Shown: positions 16,768-24,797, counted from the first letter of the stretch. The stretch is DNA of 64,000 nucleotides from Pseudonocardia abyssalis (GCF_019263705.2 NZ_JADQDK010000001.1:4402001-4466000), one strand, 5' to 3'. Made by a program: numbers and translations. The notes: generated by a model not told the origin, from the letters alone.

Positions 16768-17324
16768 CGCCCGAGGCCCTCGACCACCTCGGCACCGGCG
16801 AGCCGGGCGGCCAGCTCACCGGGCAGGGCGAGCTTGGAGTGCCGCACCCCCGACCCGACGACGACGGCGGGCGCGGCCACGACCGCGGCGTCGACCAGCA
16901 CCGGCCAGTCCGCGGGGAGCCCGATCGGGGTGATGCCGCCGTACTCCATGCCGGTGATCGACACGGCCTCGTCCATCGGGGCGAAGGACGCCTTGCGGGC
17001 GTCGAGGCGCCTGCGGACCAGGCCGTTGACGTCGGCACGGGTCGTGGCCAGCACGAGGCAGGCGGCGTACCGGACGGTCTCGCCGCGGCGCCCGGCGACG
17101 ACGACGCAGTTGGCGGAGCCGTCGAGCGGGGAGCCGTAGGCGGCGCAGAACTCGGCGGTGTCGGCGAGCGTCGGATCGATCTCCGCGACCCCGATCAGCG
17201 CGGCGTCGGCCGGGTCCATCGCCGTGAGGGCGAGCGCGACGGGGTCGGAGAGCAGGTCGGGGCGATCGAGCGCGGGAACCGCGGACAACGAGCCCAGTAC
17301 GGGCCAGATCACAGCTCGGGCCAC
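16764..17324 (-). CDS. YbaK/EbsC-type aminoacyl-tRNA deacylase
   Basis: The 186-residue protein belongs to the YbaK/ProX editing-domain fold, with CVVVAGRRGETVRYAACLVLATTRADVNGLVRRRL, then MEYGGITPIGLP and HSKLALPGELAARL. Family members hydrolyse mischarged aminoacyl-tRNAs such as Cys-tRNAPro or Ala-tRNAPro. The lysine of the family (usually in ARKASF) is present as DARKASFAP. The GTG at 17324 lies one base after the DUF2516 stop, which supports it, with an inner GTG as the alternative. It is part of a minus-strand series from the XRE regulator down to the methyltransferase. Confidence 0.85.
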   Translation of the reverse strand: MARAVIWPVLGSLSAVPALDRPDLLSDPVALALTAMDPADAALIGVAEIDPTLADTAEFCAAYGSPLDGSANCVVVAGRRGETVRYAACLVLATTRADVNGLVRRRLDARKASFAPMDEAVSITGMEYGGITPIGLPADWPVLVDAAVVAAPAVVVGSGVRHSKLALPGELAARLAGAEVVEGLGR

Positions 17325-17325
17325 G

Positions 17326-17640
17326 TCACCAGTGCGGTCCGCCGCCCTGCACCCCGACGATCGCCGGCTTGACGTCGACGATGTAGACCAGCGACGCCAC
17401 GAGGGCGGCCAGCCAGAACAGCGAGCCGCTGCTGCCCAGCCCGCCGTAGAAGACGATGAGGATCAGCACGCTGGCGCCGGTGATGCCGAGCCAGGCGGGC
17501 TTGGTGAGCTTGTCGGCGGCGGTGAACGCGTCGGCCCGCTGCATCAGCGCGTGCACGAAGGCGTAACCGCCTACGGGGATCGCGAGCAGCCCGATGCCCC
17601 ACAGGATGTAGTTATCCAGGACATCGAGGAACTCGTACAC
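17326..17640 (-). CDS. DUF2516 membrane protein
   Basis: This 104-residue protein has three hydrophobic segments (YILWGIGLLAIPVGGYAFVHAL, WLGITGASVLILIVFY and LFWLAALVASLVYIVDV). The middle RADAFTAADKLTKPAWLG is the DUF2516 signature. Its function is unknown. GTG 17640 is the only reasonable start before the hydrophobic region; no strong ribosome binding site is seen. As I recall, a DUF2516 protein (Rv0476) also follows hbhA in M. tuberculosis, which makes this a conserved neighbourhood. A terminator hairpin sits between it and hbhA. Confidence 0.8.
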   Translation of the reverse strand: MYEFLDVLDNYILWGIGLLAIPVGGYAFVHALMQRADAFTAADKLTKPAWLGITGASVLILIVFYGGLGSSGSLFWLAALVASLVYIVDVKPAIVGVQGGGPHW

Positions 17641-17670
17641 GACGCCAATGTACCCGTCGGGTGCACACAG

Positions 17671-17711
17671 CACAGCGCCCCCGGGGCGCGGGAGGCTCCG
17701 GGGGCGCTGTG
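17671..17711 (-). terminator. Terminator after hbhA-like gene
   Basis: A perfect 14-bp stem (17671-17684 with 17698-17711) with a 13-nt loop lies 26 bp downstream of the HbhA stop. It also lies 30 bp before the DUF2516 start, suggesting separate or attenuated transcription of the two genes. Confidence 0.8.
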
Positions 17712-17737
17712 ACGTCGACCAGCGACGTTCTGCGAGA

Positions 17738-18445
17738 TCAGCTCGAGGTCGAGCCGTTCGTGGTGCGGCGGGCGGCCGGCTTGCGGGTGACCGTCTTCGG
17801 CGCGGTGCGGTTGGCGGCCTTGCGGCTGACCGAGCGCGTGGTGCTGGCGGCCTCGTCGCCGGCCTCGTTGATCGTGGCGGCGGCGTCCTTGCCCGCCTCG
17901 GCGACCTTGCCGGACGCCTCGTCGGCGACCTCGGCGACGGTCTCCGCGGCCTCCGCGGCGAACTCCTGCGTGGCACGGGCGGCCTTCTCGCCGACCGAGC
18001 GGGTCTGGCGGGTGACCGTGGACAGCGCCTTCTCGGCGACGTCGTGGGCGTCGTCCACCAGGACGTCGACGCGGGCGTCGAGCTTGTCGGTGTAGCTCTC
18101 GATGGTCGAGATGGCGTTCTTGACCTGCGGCTGCTTGCGGATGCGGCCCCAGGTCTTCTCGCCGCGCTCGGCGAAGCCGGTGTAGCGCTCCTCGGCGTCG
18201 GCGCGCAGGTCGGCGACCAGCTGGCGCAGGCTCTCGGGCGAGAGGCGCTGGGGCAGCTCGGCGGCGCGGTTGGCGGCCTCCTCGGCGCGGACACGGGCGT
18301 CGGCGACGGCCTTGCTCACGCTGGCGACGGCGTAGTCACCGGCACCGAGGACGGCGAGCAGCGGGGTACGGGCGACCTCGGCGCGCTCGGCCGCCTGCTC
18401 ACGGGCCTTGCGAACGTCGGTCGAGGTGGGAAGGGAGACGGCCAT
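17738..18445 (-). CDS. hbhA: Heparin-binding hemagglutinin (HbhA)-like protein
   Basis: The 235-residue product begins SLPTSTDVRKAREQAAERAEVARTPLLAVLGAGDYAV, close to mycobacterial HbhA. It continues as a long charged coiled coil with alternating Ala, Glu and Lys/Arg. The C-terminus is basic and Thr/Arg/Lys-rich (TVTRKPAARRTTNG), shorter than the KKAAPAKK repeats that bind heparin in mycobacteria. It has no signal peptide, as is usual for HbhA. A role in cell surface adhesion or in cytoskeletal or lipid-body association is known for homologues; here it is inferred. AAGGAG supports the ATG, and the start is 2 bp from the stop of the XRE regulator gene. Confidence 0.85.
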   Translation of the reverse strand: MAVSLPTSTDVRKAREQAAERAEVARTPLLAVLGAGDYAVASVSKAVADARVRAEEAANRAAELPQRLSPESLRQLVADLRADAEERYTGFAERGEKTWGRIRKQPQVKNAISTIESYTDKLDARVDVLVDDAHDVAEKALSTVTRQTRSVGEKAARATQEFAAEAAETVAEVADEASGKVAEAGKDAAATINEAGDEAASTTRSVSRKAANRTAPKTVTRKPAARRTTNGSTSS

Positions 18446-18447
18446 GA

Positions 18448-18909
18448 TCACTCCTTGTCTGTGGTTCCGGGACCGACGGCGACGTCGTTCTCCCGGCGGA
18501 AGGTGGCGTAGATGTCGAGGAGCACCTGCTTCTGGCGCTCCGTCAGGGTCGGATCGGCGAGCACGGCGTCGGTGACGACGCTCGCCGGGCGTTCGTCGAG
18601 GATCCCGGCCCGCACGTACAGCGCCTCCGCGGAGATGCGGAGACCCTTCGCGATCTGCTGCAGGATCTCGGCCGACGGCTTGCGCAGGCCCCGCTCGATC
18701 TGGCTGAGGTAGGGGTTGCTGACACCCGCCGTGCGGGCGAGCTGGCGCATCGACACATCGGCCAGCTCGCGCTGGCTGCGGATGTAGGCGCCGATGCCCT
18801 CGACGGTCTGACCGACGGCGTGACCGGCGTGCTCGACCACGTGGCCGACCTGCTCGACGACGTGACCCACCCGCTCGGTGGATCGGTCCTGCTTGTCGTT
18901 CGGGCTCAT
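18448..18909 (-). CDS. XRE-family transcriptional regulator
   Basis: The 153-residue protein has a variable N-terminus containing a repeated HVVEQVGHVVEHAGH segment. A helix-turn-helix domain follows at about residues 45-100: DVSMRQLARTAGVSNPYLSQIERGLRKPSAEILQQIAKGL. A C-terminal tail, LTERQKQVLLDIYATFRREN, may be a dimerisation helix. ATG 18909 has GGAGG 8 nt upstream; GTG 18918 overlaps that site and is less likely. It precedes hbhA by 2 bp, and as I recall the same regulator-HbhA pair exists in M. tuberculosis (Rv0474-Rv0475). Two palindromes in its promoter suggest autoregulation. Confidence 0.88.
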   Translation of the reverse strand: MSPNDKQDRSTERVGHVVEQVGHVVEHAGHAVGQTVEGIGAYIRSQRELADVSMRQLARTAGVSNPYLSQIERGLRKPSAEILQQIAKGLRISAEALYVRAGILDERPASVVTDAVLADPTLTERQKQVLLDIYATFRRENDVAVGPGTTDKE

Positions 18910-18950
18910 ACCGCTCACCTCCGTCCCTGTCCCTGGTGACGCTACCCGGC

Positions 18951-18980
18951 ACTGCTAGCAGTTGCAAGCACAGTGCTTGC
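18951..18980. promoter_or_regulatory. Paired palindromes between XRE regulator and fluC genes
   Basis: ACTGCTAGCAGT (18951-18962) is a perfect 12-bp palindrome. One base later GCAAGCAC-A-GTGCTTGC (18964-18980) is a perfect 8-bp inverted repeat. They lie 42-71 bp before the XRE start and 43-72 bp before the first fluC start, and are good candidates for the regulator's own operator. Confidence 0.55.
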
Positions 18981-19022
18981 GCAGGTCGCGTGGCCTCCAC
19001 CACACCCGGGTACGGTGCGCGG

Positions 19023-19436
19023 ATGACCACCGCACCCCTCGCCGGACAGGCTCCCGCCCTCGCGGCGGTGGCCGTCGGCGGGGCGGCGGGGGCACTGGGC
19101 CGCCACGGCCTGGGGCTCGCGTTCCCGCACCCGGCCGGCGGGTTCCCGTGGGCGACATTCGCGATCAACGTGACGGGCTGCCTGCTCCTCGGCGTCCTGA
19201 TCGTCCTGGTGACGGAGCGGCGGGCGGCACACCCGCTCGTCCGTCCACTGCTCGGCACCGGGGTGCTGGGCGGCTACACGACGTTCTCCACCTACGCCGT
19301 CGACGCGCACCAGATGGTCGCCGCGGGCCGGGTCCTCGGAGCCGCGGCGTACGTCGTCGGGACGCTGGCCGCGGCGCTCGCCGCCACCTGGCTGGGGATC
19401 CGGCTCACGCGCCTGGCCTCGGGGCTCCCCCGGTGA
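19023..19436 (+). CDS. fluC: Fluoride channel subunit FluC/CrcB (first copy)
   Basis: This 137-residue protein has four hydrophobic helices. It carries the family motifs GRHGLGL, PWATFAINVTGCLLLG and GVLGGYTTFSTYAVDA, which hold the conserved Asn, the Thr/Ser track and the Phe gate of Fluc channels. It forms part of a dual-topology dimer that lets F- leave the cell. The ATG at 19023 lies 6 nt after TACGGT, indicating a leaderless message; no fluoride riboswitch fits in the short 5' region. It overlaps the second fluC gene by 4 bp (GTGA). Confidence 0.9.
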   Translation: MTTAPLAGQAPALAAVAVGGAAGALGRHGLGLAFPHPAGGFPWATFAINVTGCLLLGVLIVLVTERRAAHPLVRPLLGTGVLGGYTTFSTYAVDAHQMVAAGRVLGAAAYVVGTLAAALAATWLGIRLTRLASGLPR

Positions 19437-19789
19437 CCGTGCTGCTGGTGGTCCTCGGCGCGGCGGTCGGGGCGCCGCTGCGCCACGCCACCGACCGGAT
19501 CGTGCAGGCGCGGCACTCCACCGGGCTCCCGTGGGGCACGTTCGCCGTCAACGTGGCAGGTTCGTTCGTCCTGGGGCTGGTGGTCGGTGCGGGCGCCTCC
19601 CCCGAGGTGACGGCGCTGGTCGGCACCGGCTTCTGCGGCGCACTCACGACCTACTCGACCTTCGCCCTGGAGACGGTGACGCTCGGGGAGCGACGGCGTC
19701 GGGGCGCGGCGGTGGCCAATGCGGCGGGCTCGGTGGTGCTGGGCCTCGCCGCGGCGGGGACGGGGCTGCTCCTGGGGGCCCTGGTCTAG
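19433..19789 (+). CDS. fluC: Fluoride channel subunit FluC/CrcB (second copy)
   Basis: The 118-residue product has LRHATDRIVQ, PWGTFAVNVAGSFVLGLV and GFCGALTTYSTFALET, the canonical FluC motifs. Paired fluC genes typically give antiparallel heterodimers, and the two sequences here are clearly different, which supports that. It starts within the stop of the first copy. At its 3' end its TAG shares a CTAG with the stop of the convergent DUF445 gene, leaving no intergenic space. Confidence 0.9.
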   Translation: MTVLLVVLGAAVGAPLRHATDRIVQARHSTGLPWGTFAVNVAGSFVLGLVVGAGASPEVTALVGTGFCGALTTYSTFALETVTLGERRRRGAAVANAAGSVVLGLAAAGTGLLLGALV

Positions 19790-21117
19790 GCGAACAGGAG
19801 CTGGCTCAGCGTGTAGATCGCCAGGCCGGCCAGCGCGCCGACCACCGTGCCGTTGATCCGGATGAACTGCAGGTCGCGGCCGACCTGGAGCTCCACCTTG
19901 CGACTGGTCTCCTCCGCGTCCCAGCGCGACACGGTGTCGGTGATCAGCGTCGTGATCTCGCCGCGGTAGTGCCGCACGACGTAGCCCGCGGCGTCGGCGA
20001 GCCAGCCGTCGAGCTTGGTGCGCAGCGTGTCGTCGGAGACGAGGCGCCTGCCGAAGGACAGCAGGCCGTCGCGCACGCGCAGGCGCAGTTCGCTCGACGG
20101 GTCGGCCGCCGCGTCGAGGATGAGGCCCTTCACGACGCCCCACGCGCCGCCGATGAACTTCTGCACGTCGGGGTGCGCCACGATCTGCGTCTTGATCTTC
20201 TCGGCCCGCTCGATGGTCTCCGGGTCGTTCTGCAGGTCGGCCGCGAACTCGTCGAGGTACCGGTCGACGGCGAGGCGCAGGGGATGCTGCGGATCGGTCT
20301 TGACGGCCCACGCGAACGTCTGGACCTCGAGGAACACGCGGTCGGCGATGAGGTCGTCGACGAACCGCGGCGACCACGACGGCGCCCGCTCGTGCACGAC
20401 CCGCAGCACCATCTCCTGGTTCTGCGAGACCCAGTCGTAGGCGCGGTCGATGACGAGGTCGACGAGCTTGTGGTGCGACTGGTCGGACAGGATCCCCTCG
20501 AGCACCGTGCCCAGCGGCGGCCCGACCTGCCGCTCCATCAGCTTGCGCACGAGGACCTGCTCGATGACCTCCTGCACGTCCTCGTCGCGCAGCACCGTGA
20601 CGACGCCGCGCGCAGCGGTGGCGAGCTCGGCGGTGATGCGGTCGGCGTTGGCCTCCTGCCCGATCCACGACCCGACCCGCGACGAGACCTCGACGCGGGC
20701 CAGCTTGTCGCGCACGACGTCCTCGGCGAGGAAGTTCTCGCCGACGAAGTCGCCGAGGCTGTCGCCGATCATGTCCTTCTTCGTCGGGATGATCGCCGTG
20801 TGCGGGATGGGCAGGCCGAGCGGGCGCCGGAACAGCGCGGTGACGGCGAACCAGTCGGCCAGAGCACCGACCATCGCGGCCTCCGCGGTGGCCCGGACGT
20901 AGCTGATCCAGACCGGTCCGTCGGCGGACTCCCACCAGCGGGACGCCAGGAAGATGACCGCCGCGACCAGCAACAGGCCGGTGGCCAGCGACTTCATCCT
21001 GCGGAGGTCACGTGCCCTGGTGGTGGGGTCCATCGACCCGATGCCGAGCCCGACCTCCACCACCGGCCGGGAACGGCGCACGGATGCCGCCGTTCGGGTG
21101 TTCTGCGTGGTCTGCAC
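19786..21117 (-). CDS. DUF445 (YjiN-like) membrane protein
   Basis: The product has up to 443 residues and contains YVRATAEAAMVGALADWFAVTALFRRPLGLPIPHTAIIPTKKDMIG, the signature of DUF445/YjiN proteins. It has one N-terminal hydrophobic helix (about residues 42-60) and a C-terminal one (VVGALAGLAIYTLSQLLF), separated by a long helical region. Its function is unknown. The start may be GTG 21117 or ATG 21033; the second begins just before the conserved part. Its stop codon overlaps the second fluC stop by 4 bp. Confidence 0.88.
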   Translation of the reverse strand: MQTTQNTRTAASVRRSRPVVEVGLGIGSMDPTTRARDLRRMKSLATGLLLVAAVIFLASRWWESADGPVWISYVRATAEAAMVGALADWFAVTALFRRPLGLPIPHTAIIPTKKDMIGDSLGDFVGENFLAEDVVRDKLARVEVSSRVGSWIGQEANADRITAELATAARGVVTVLRDEDVQEVIEQVLVRKLMERQVGPPLGTVLEGILSDQSHHKLVDLVIDRAYDWVSQNQEMVLRVVHERAPSWSPRFVDDLIADRVFLEVQTFAWAVKTDPQHPLRLAVDRYLDEFAADLQNDPETIERAEKIKTQIVAHPDVQKFIGGAWGVVKGLILDAAADPSSELRLRVRDGLLSFGRRLVSDDTLRTKLDGWLADAAGYVVRHYRGEITTLITDTVSRWDAEETSRKVELQVGRDLQFIRINGTVVGALAGLAIYTLSQLLFA

Positions 21118-21171
21118 GAACCCATAGTGCCCGCGCGCGCGAACCCCCGTGTGACCGGACGCGCTCCGGTC

Positions 21172-21216
21172 GATGCCTCCCGGAGACGTGTTGCCCCCAT
21201 GCCTCCGGGAGGCATC
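21172..21216. repeat. Inverted repeat containing a nested palindrome
   Basis: GATGCCTCCCGGAG (21172-21185) pairs perfectly with 21203-21216 across 17 nt. The right arm is also part of a short palindrome, ATGCCTCC-G-GGAGGCAT. It lies 55 bp upstream of the DUF445 start and about 190 bp downstream of the prim-pol-like gene on the same strand. It may be a terminator for the latter or a binding site. Confidence 0.6.
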
Positions 21217-21403
21217 ATCGCGTCCTGGTCATGACCGGGGCCGATGGTGATCCACCGGCCCCGGCCAGAGTCGAGGGTGCGGCCGCGCCGGGAGGGAGAA
21301 GTGCCCCCTCCGGGCGCCGCACCTCGCCGGTTGCTCGGCGGCCCCGGCGCGACTCGACGAGTCGCCGCAGCGGGACCGAGCCGGTCCGGCTACACGGTCC
21401 CGG

Positions 21404-21922
21404 TCAGGACCGCATCCCCGCCACGGCGGCAGCGGCGGGCCGCTGGGCGCCCGGATGCCTGTCGTGGTCGGCCCGCCACCGAACACTCTCCGTAGCGGCG
21501 GGGATGATCAGCTCGGCCGACGGCAGCAGGTACCCGGTGAGCGCCGGAGCCACCCGCCAGTGCACCCATCCGTCGGGAACCTGCGACGGCGGCGCGATCA
21601 CCGAACCGCCCGTCGAGTGCAGGACGACCCCGTCGGCCGCGAGGAGGTCAGCGGGCGCAACGGCTCCCGGGGCCATCGGGTACCACCACGACCCGGTGGG
21701 CGTCCCGGCCACCGGGACGACGATGTCCACCGCCCGGAGCTGGGCGCAGATGCCGCGGCCGACGGCGGCGGGCACCTCCAGCACGTCGAGCGCGGTGCCC
21801 GTGACGAGGCGCAGCGCGGTGACCGACTCCTCGATCACCGGCCACCCGTGAACGGTGAACTCCCGCGCCGCCGCGCGCAGCTCCGCACCGTGAACCGTGC
21901 GGTAGCTGTCCCAGCCCGGCAT
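21404..21922 (-). CDS. Prim-pol-like (bifunctional primase/polymerase N-terminal) protein
   Basis: The 172-residue protein reads AREFTVHGWPVIE, then ALDVLEVPAAVG, VAGTPTGSWWYPMAPG and VVLHSTGGSVIAPPSQVPDGWVHW. These resemble the small stand-alone proteins annotated in Pseudonocardiaceae as bifunctional DNA primase/polymerase N-terminal domain. The DxD-type metal site of active archaeo-eukaryotic primases is not evident; the VLEVP motif replaces it in this group. It is therefore possibly non-catalytic. GGGGAG 7 nt upstream supports the ATG. No helicase or other replication gene is nearby. Family call is from memory of the motif pattern. Confidence 0.55.
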   Translation of the reverse strand: MPGWDSYRTVHGAELRAAAREFTVHGWPVIEESVTALRLVTGTALDVLEVPAAVGRGICAQLRAVDIVVPVAGTPTGSWWYPMAPGAVAPADLLAADGVVLHSTGGSVIAPPSQVPDGWVHWRVAPALTGYLLPSAELIIPAATESVRWRADHDRHPGAQRPAAAAVAGMRS

Positions 21923-22197
21923 GTCTCACTCCCCTTGCGTCGTCTGTGTACCTGTGACACTCAACACCACCATCGACCTCCGGGAACGCGCCTGGAGTCC
22001 CCGAGCGGCGACCGTGCGTGACTTCGGGACAAGCGGATGGTCGCGCCGTCGGACGACGAGAGGCGACCGATGGGCAGCGGGCGACCGGTTCACGCGGGCG
22101 GGCCGACGGCTACTCCGTTCGGTGCCGGACCGGTCGCCGTCCGGCCGCCGTCGACCAGCGGCTGCGGGCACGACCCGATCCTTGCCAGGATCAGGCC

Positions 22198-23106
22198 ATG
22201 CTGATGGTCACCGGAGCAACGGGGTTCCTGGGCAGTGCACTCGTCGACCTGGCGGCGCGCCGGGGCCTGGAGGTCCGGGCCGCCGTCCGCGACCCGGACC
22301 GGGCGCGGGCCCTGCTTCCGGCCGGTGTGGACGTCGTCGTCGCCGACCTGGACGACGTCGACGCGCTCACGCGGGCCGCGCGGGGTTGCAGCGGGGTGCT
22401 GCACCTCGCCGGCTCCGTCGGACACTCGGCGGAGGAGACCCGCCGGGCCAACGTCGACGGCACCCGGGCGGTGCTCGCGGCGGCGACGGCCGCGGGCGCG
22501 GAGCGGTTCGTCTGCACGAGCAGCAGCGCCGCGATCATGGACGCGGACGGGCTGGTGGCCGAGGAACCGGTGGGCCCGCCCGCGCTGACCGACCCGTACT
22601 CGACGAGCAAGGGCGAGGCGGAGCGGATCGTGCTGGCCGCCGACGGGATCGAGGCACTCGTCGTCAACCCCGTCAGCATCTACGGACCGAGCCCGCAGGG
22701 ACCGCACTCCTACAACGGGCTGTTCGTGGCCGCGGCGCGCGGTGAGGTGCGCACCGTCGTCGACTCGACGGTGGGGTGGGTGCTCGCCGAGGACGCAGCG
22801 CTCGGACACCTGCTCGTGCTCGAGCACGGCGAAGCCGGGCGGCGCTACGTGCTGTGCGGCGAGACCGCGACGTTCGGTCGGATGCTGCACACGTTCGCCG
22901 GGCACGTCGGCGGGGAACGGGTGGAGGTGCTGCCGCCCGGGTCGATCCTCGGGGGCGACGCGGGGACGTTCGCGCGGCGCTCGGAGGTCTACGGGCACTT
23001 CCCGCCGGTGCGGGTGCACGACCGCGGGGCGCGCGGTCTGGGCTTCGCCCCGCGCGGCGTCGACGAGGGGCTGGCGTTGACCGCGGAGTGGATCGCGGCT
23101 CGCTGA
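22198..23106 (+). CDS. NAD-dependent epimerase/dehydratase family protein
   Basis: The 302-residue extended-SDR protein has the cofactor motif TGATGFLG (residues about 5-12), HLAGSVG, and a catalytic CTSSSAA with YSTSKGEAE (YxxxK). It continues with LVVNPVSIYGPSPQGPHSYN. It belongs with the dihydroflavonol-4-reductase/NAD-epimerase group, which act on sugars, sterols or small carbonyls; the substrate is unknown. The stop lies 80 bp before the stop of the convergent cold-shock gene, with a hairpin between them. The 275 bp before it shows no gene. Confidence 0.85.
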   Translation: MLMVTGATGFLGSALVDLAARRGLEVRAAVRDPDRARALLPAGVDVVVADLDDVDALTRAARGCSGVLHLAGSVGHSAEETRRANVDGTRAVLAAATAAGAERFVCTSSSAAIMDADGLVAEEPVGPPALTDPYSTSKGEAERIVLAADGIEALVVNPVSIYGPSPQGPHSYNGLFVAAARGEVRTVVDSTVGWVLAEDAALGHLLVLEHGEAGRRYVLCGETATFGRMLHTFAGHVGGERVEVLPPGSILGGDAGTFARRSEVYGHFPPVRVHDRGARGLGFAPRGVDEGLALTAEWIAAR

Positions 23107-23133
23107 CCCGGGGACAACGACCCGGGAGACGCC

Positions 23134-23166
23134 GGAGCCGGCGACCCCGAGGGGATCGCCGGCTCC
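23134..23166. terminator. Bidirectional terminator between epimerase and cold-shock genes
   Basis: A 15-bp stem with one mismatch (23134-23148 with 23152-23166) and loop GAG lies 27 bp after the epimerase stop and 20 bp after the csp stop on the other strand. Confidence 0.75.
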
Positions 23167-23186
23167 GAAGCTTCGGTCCCGGGACC

Positions 23187-23390
23187 TCAGATGGGGCGGA
23201 CCGTGTCGGCCTGCGGGCCCTTGGCGCCCTGGCTCGACTCGAAGTCGACGCGCTGGTTCTCCTCGAGTGTACGGAACCCGTCCGTCTGGATCGCGGAGTA
23301 GTGGACGAAGACGTCCGGACCGTTGTCGTCGGTCGCGATGAAGCCGAAGCCCTTTTCGGCGTTGAACCACTTGACGGTGCCCTGCGGCAT
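23187..23390 (-). CDS. Cold-shock protein (CspA family)
   Basis: This 67-residue single OB-fold protein carries the RNP1 motif KGFGFI and RNP2 motif VFVHYS, within [18 protein letters not shown]. CspA proteins bind single-stranded RNA and DNA and act as RNA chaperones in the cytoplasm. GGAG lies 8 nt upstream of the ATG. The upstream 160 bp have no gene, and a TAGGTT hexamer at 23559-23554 could be the -10, giving a leader of about 160 nt as in other csp genes. The sequence is typical in length and charge. Confidence 0.96.
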   Translation of the reverse strand: MPQGTVKWFNAEKGFGFIATDDNGPDVFVHYSAIQTDGFRTLEENQRVDFESSQGAKGPQADTVRPI

Positions 23391-23972
23391 ACCTGATCTC
23401 CCACACGTGAAGCGGACCCGGACGGCACTGTGCCGGCCGGGGGCTGCGGGGTGGGGACACGGAACGGCGAGCGTGCGACGCCCGTGAAGCCCACCGTCAC
23501 TTTCCACGGACGCTTCACAACGAGCGAGGAAGACACGACTGCAACCGCGCGGAAACCTATCACGCGACGCGGGCACCGGAGGGGCCCCGCGAAGATCGCC
23601 GGCGGGCCGTGCACCGGGCCGGGGACCAGCCACGATGCCATCACCCAGGGTGAGAGAAGGACCGCGACACACCTACGGAAGGTGACGATCTTGATCTTTC
23701 GGGGGATCTCGCCCAACTCCCACCTCGACGGGTGACCACGAGCCCGTCCCAGGTCGCCCCGCCGGGCATCGGGCGGCGAGTCGGACGGGCGTCGGCGCGT
23801 CATCACCCCGACGGGGTACCCCGATGTGGTGGGAACGCGGTCCGTGGTGACCCTGCGGGAGATCCGGGACATCCGCGGAGGGCGCTGCGGCGCCCCGGCA
23901 CCCTGGCGCCGCAATGGGCCCACGCGCATCATTTCGGCCGTCACGTCCGTCGAATTCTCGGGGAGGGCTCCA
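23391..23972. other. Gene-free 582 bp between cold-shock and Pro-rich secreted genes
   Basis: No frame here has coding character. The left part probably holds the csp promoter and leader. The right part holds the nested palindromes ACCCCG-A-CGGGGT (23805-23817) and CGGGGTACCCCG (23812-23823), which could be an operator for the divergent secreted-protein gene. No known riboswitch was recognised. Confidence 0.5.
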
Positions 23973-24797
23973 GTGCGGAGTCGGAGATTTACCCAAGCGA
24001 TCATCGCCGTCACGGCGAGCGGCGCCCTCGCCGTCATCGGGGCCACCGGCGCGTACGCCGCCACGCCGGAGCAGGTGGTCCCGGAGCCGCCGACGCCCGT
24101 GGGCGGCCTGCTCAACGGGCTCCTGGTCACCCTGCAGGACCTCCTGCCCGACGTGCTCGGCGGAACGGTGCCGACCGACACCGCCCTCGTGCCGGTGCCG
24201 GGCGATCTCGCGGCGGTACCCGCGACCCCCGCCCTGCCCGCGGCTCCCGGGCTGCCGGCCGCGCCCGACCTGCCCGTGCCCGCCCCGGCCCTTCCCGCCG
24301 CGGTGCCCGCCGTCGGGGAGCAGCTGCCGGAACCCCCCGTGCCGGTTCCCGACCCGTGCGGGGTCGTCCCGGCCGTTCCCGCAGCTCCGGGCGTTCCCGC
24401 CGACCTGCCGGCCCTGCCCGCCGACCCGGCCCTGCCCGCGGCTCCCGCGCTGCCCGCCGACCCCGCGCTGCCCACCGACCCCGCGGCGATCGACCCCTCG
24501 GTGATCGACCGGGCCACCGGGCTCCCGGTCGGCTGCCCGCCGGTCGGCGAGATCCCCGCCGACGTACCCGCCCTCCCGGACCCGGCCGCCGGCCTGCCCG
24601 CGGTGCCGGACCCGGCCCTGCCGGACCCCGCCCTGCCCGCTCCGGCCCTGCCCGCTCCGGCCCTGCCCGCTCCGGCCCTGCCGGACCCCGCCCTGCCCGC
24701 TCCGGCCCTGCCGGACCCCGCCCTGCCCGCTCCGGCACTCCCGGCCGCACCGGCCCCGGAACTGCCCGCTGCCGGACTGCCCGCACTGGGCGGCTGA
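23973..24797 (+). CDS. Secreted Pro/Ala/Leu-rich low-complexity protein
   Basis: The 274-residue protein has a Sec signal peptide (RSRRFTQAIIAVTASGALAV, cleaved near TGAYA-A). A short region GGLLNGLLVTLQDLLPDVLGG follows. Then come about 180 residues of repeats based on PALPA/PDPALP. Only two Cys residues are seen (DPCGVV and GCPPVG), possibly a disulfide. There is no LPxTG anchor, catalytic motif or known domain. GGGAGG 7 nt upstream supports the GTG. It may be a wall-associated or extracellular structural protein; the function is unknown. The repetitive DNA makes length variation between strains likely. Confidence 0.75.
   Translation: MRSRRFTQAIIAVTASGALAVIGATGAYAATPEQVVPEPPTPVGGLLNGLLVTLQDLLPDVLGGTVPTDTALVPVPGDLAAVPATPALPAAPGLPAAPDLPVPAPALPAAVPAVGEQLPEPPVPVPDPCGVVPAVPAAPGVPADLPALPADPALPAAPALPADPALPTDPAAIDPSVIDRATGLPVGCPPVGEIPADVPALPDPAAGLPAVPDPALPDPALPAPALPAPALPAPALPDPALPAPALPDPALPAPALPAAPAPELPAAGLPALGG
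24617..24737 (+). repeat. 15-bp repeats encoding PALPA/PDPALP
   Basis: About eight alternating 15-bp units of CTGCCCGCTCCGGCC and CTGCCGGACCCCGCC occur near the 3' end of the Pro-rich gene. The unit keeps the reading frame. Confidence 0.8.

Noticed and set aside
18981..19022. A fluoride riboswitch upstream of the fluC pair
   Set aside because: The -10 TACGGT sits 6 nt before the ATG, so there is no leader to hold a riboswitch.
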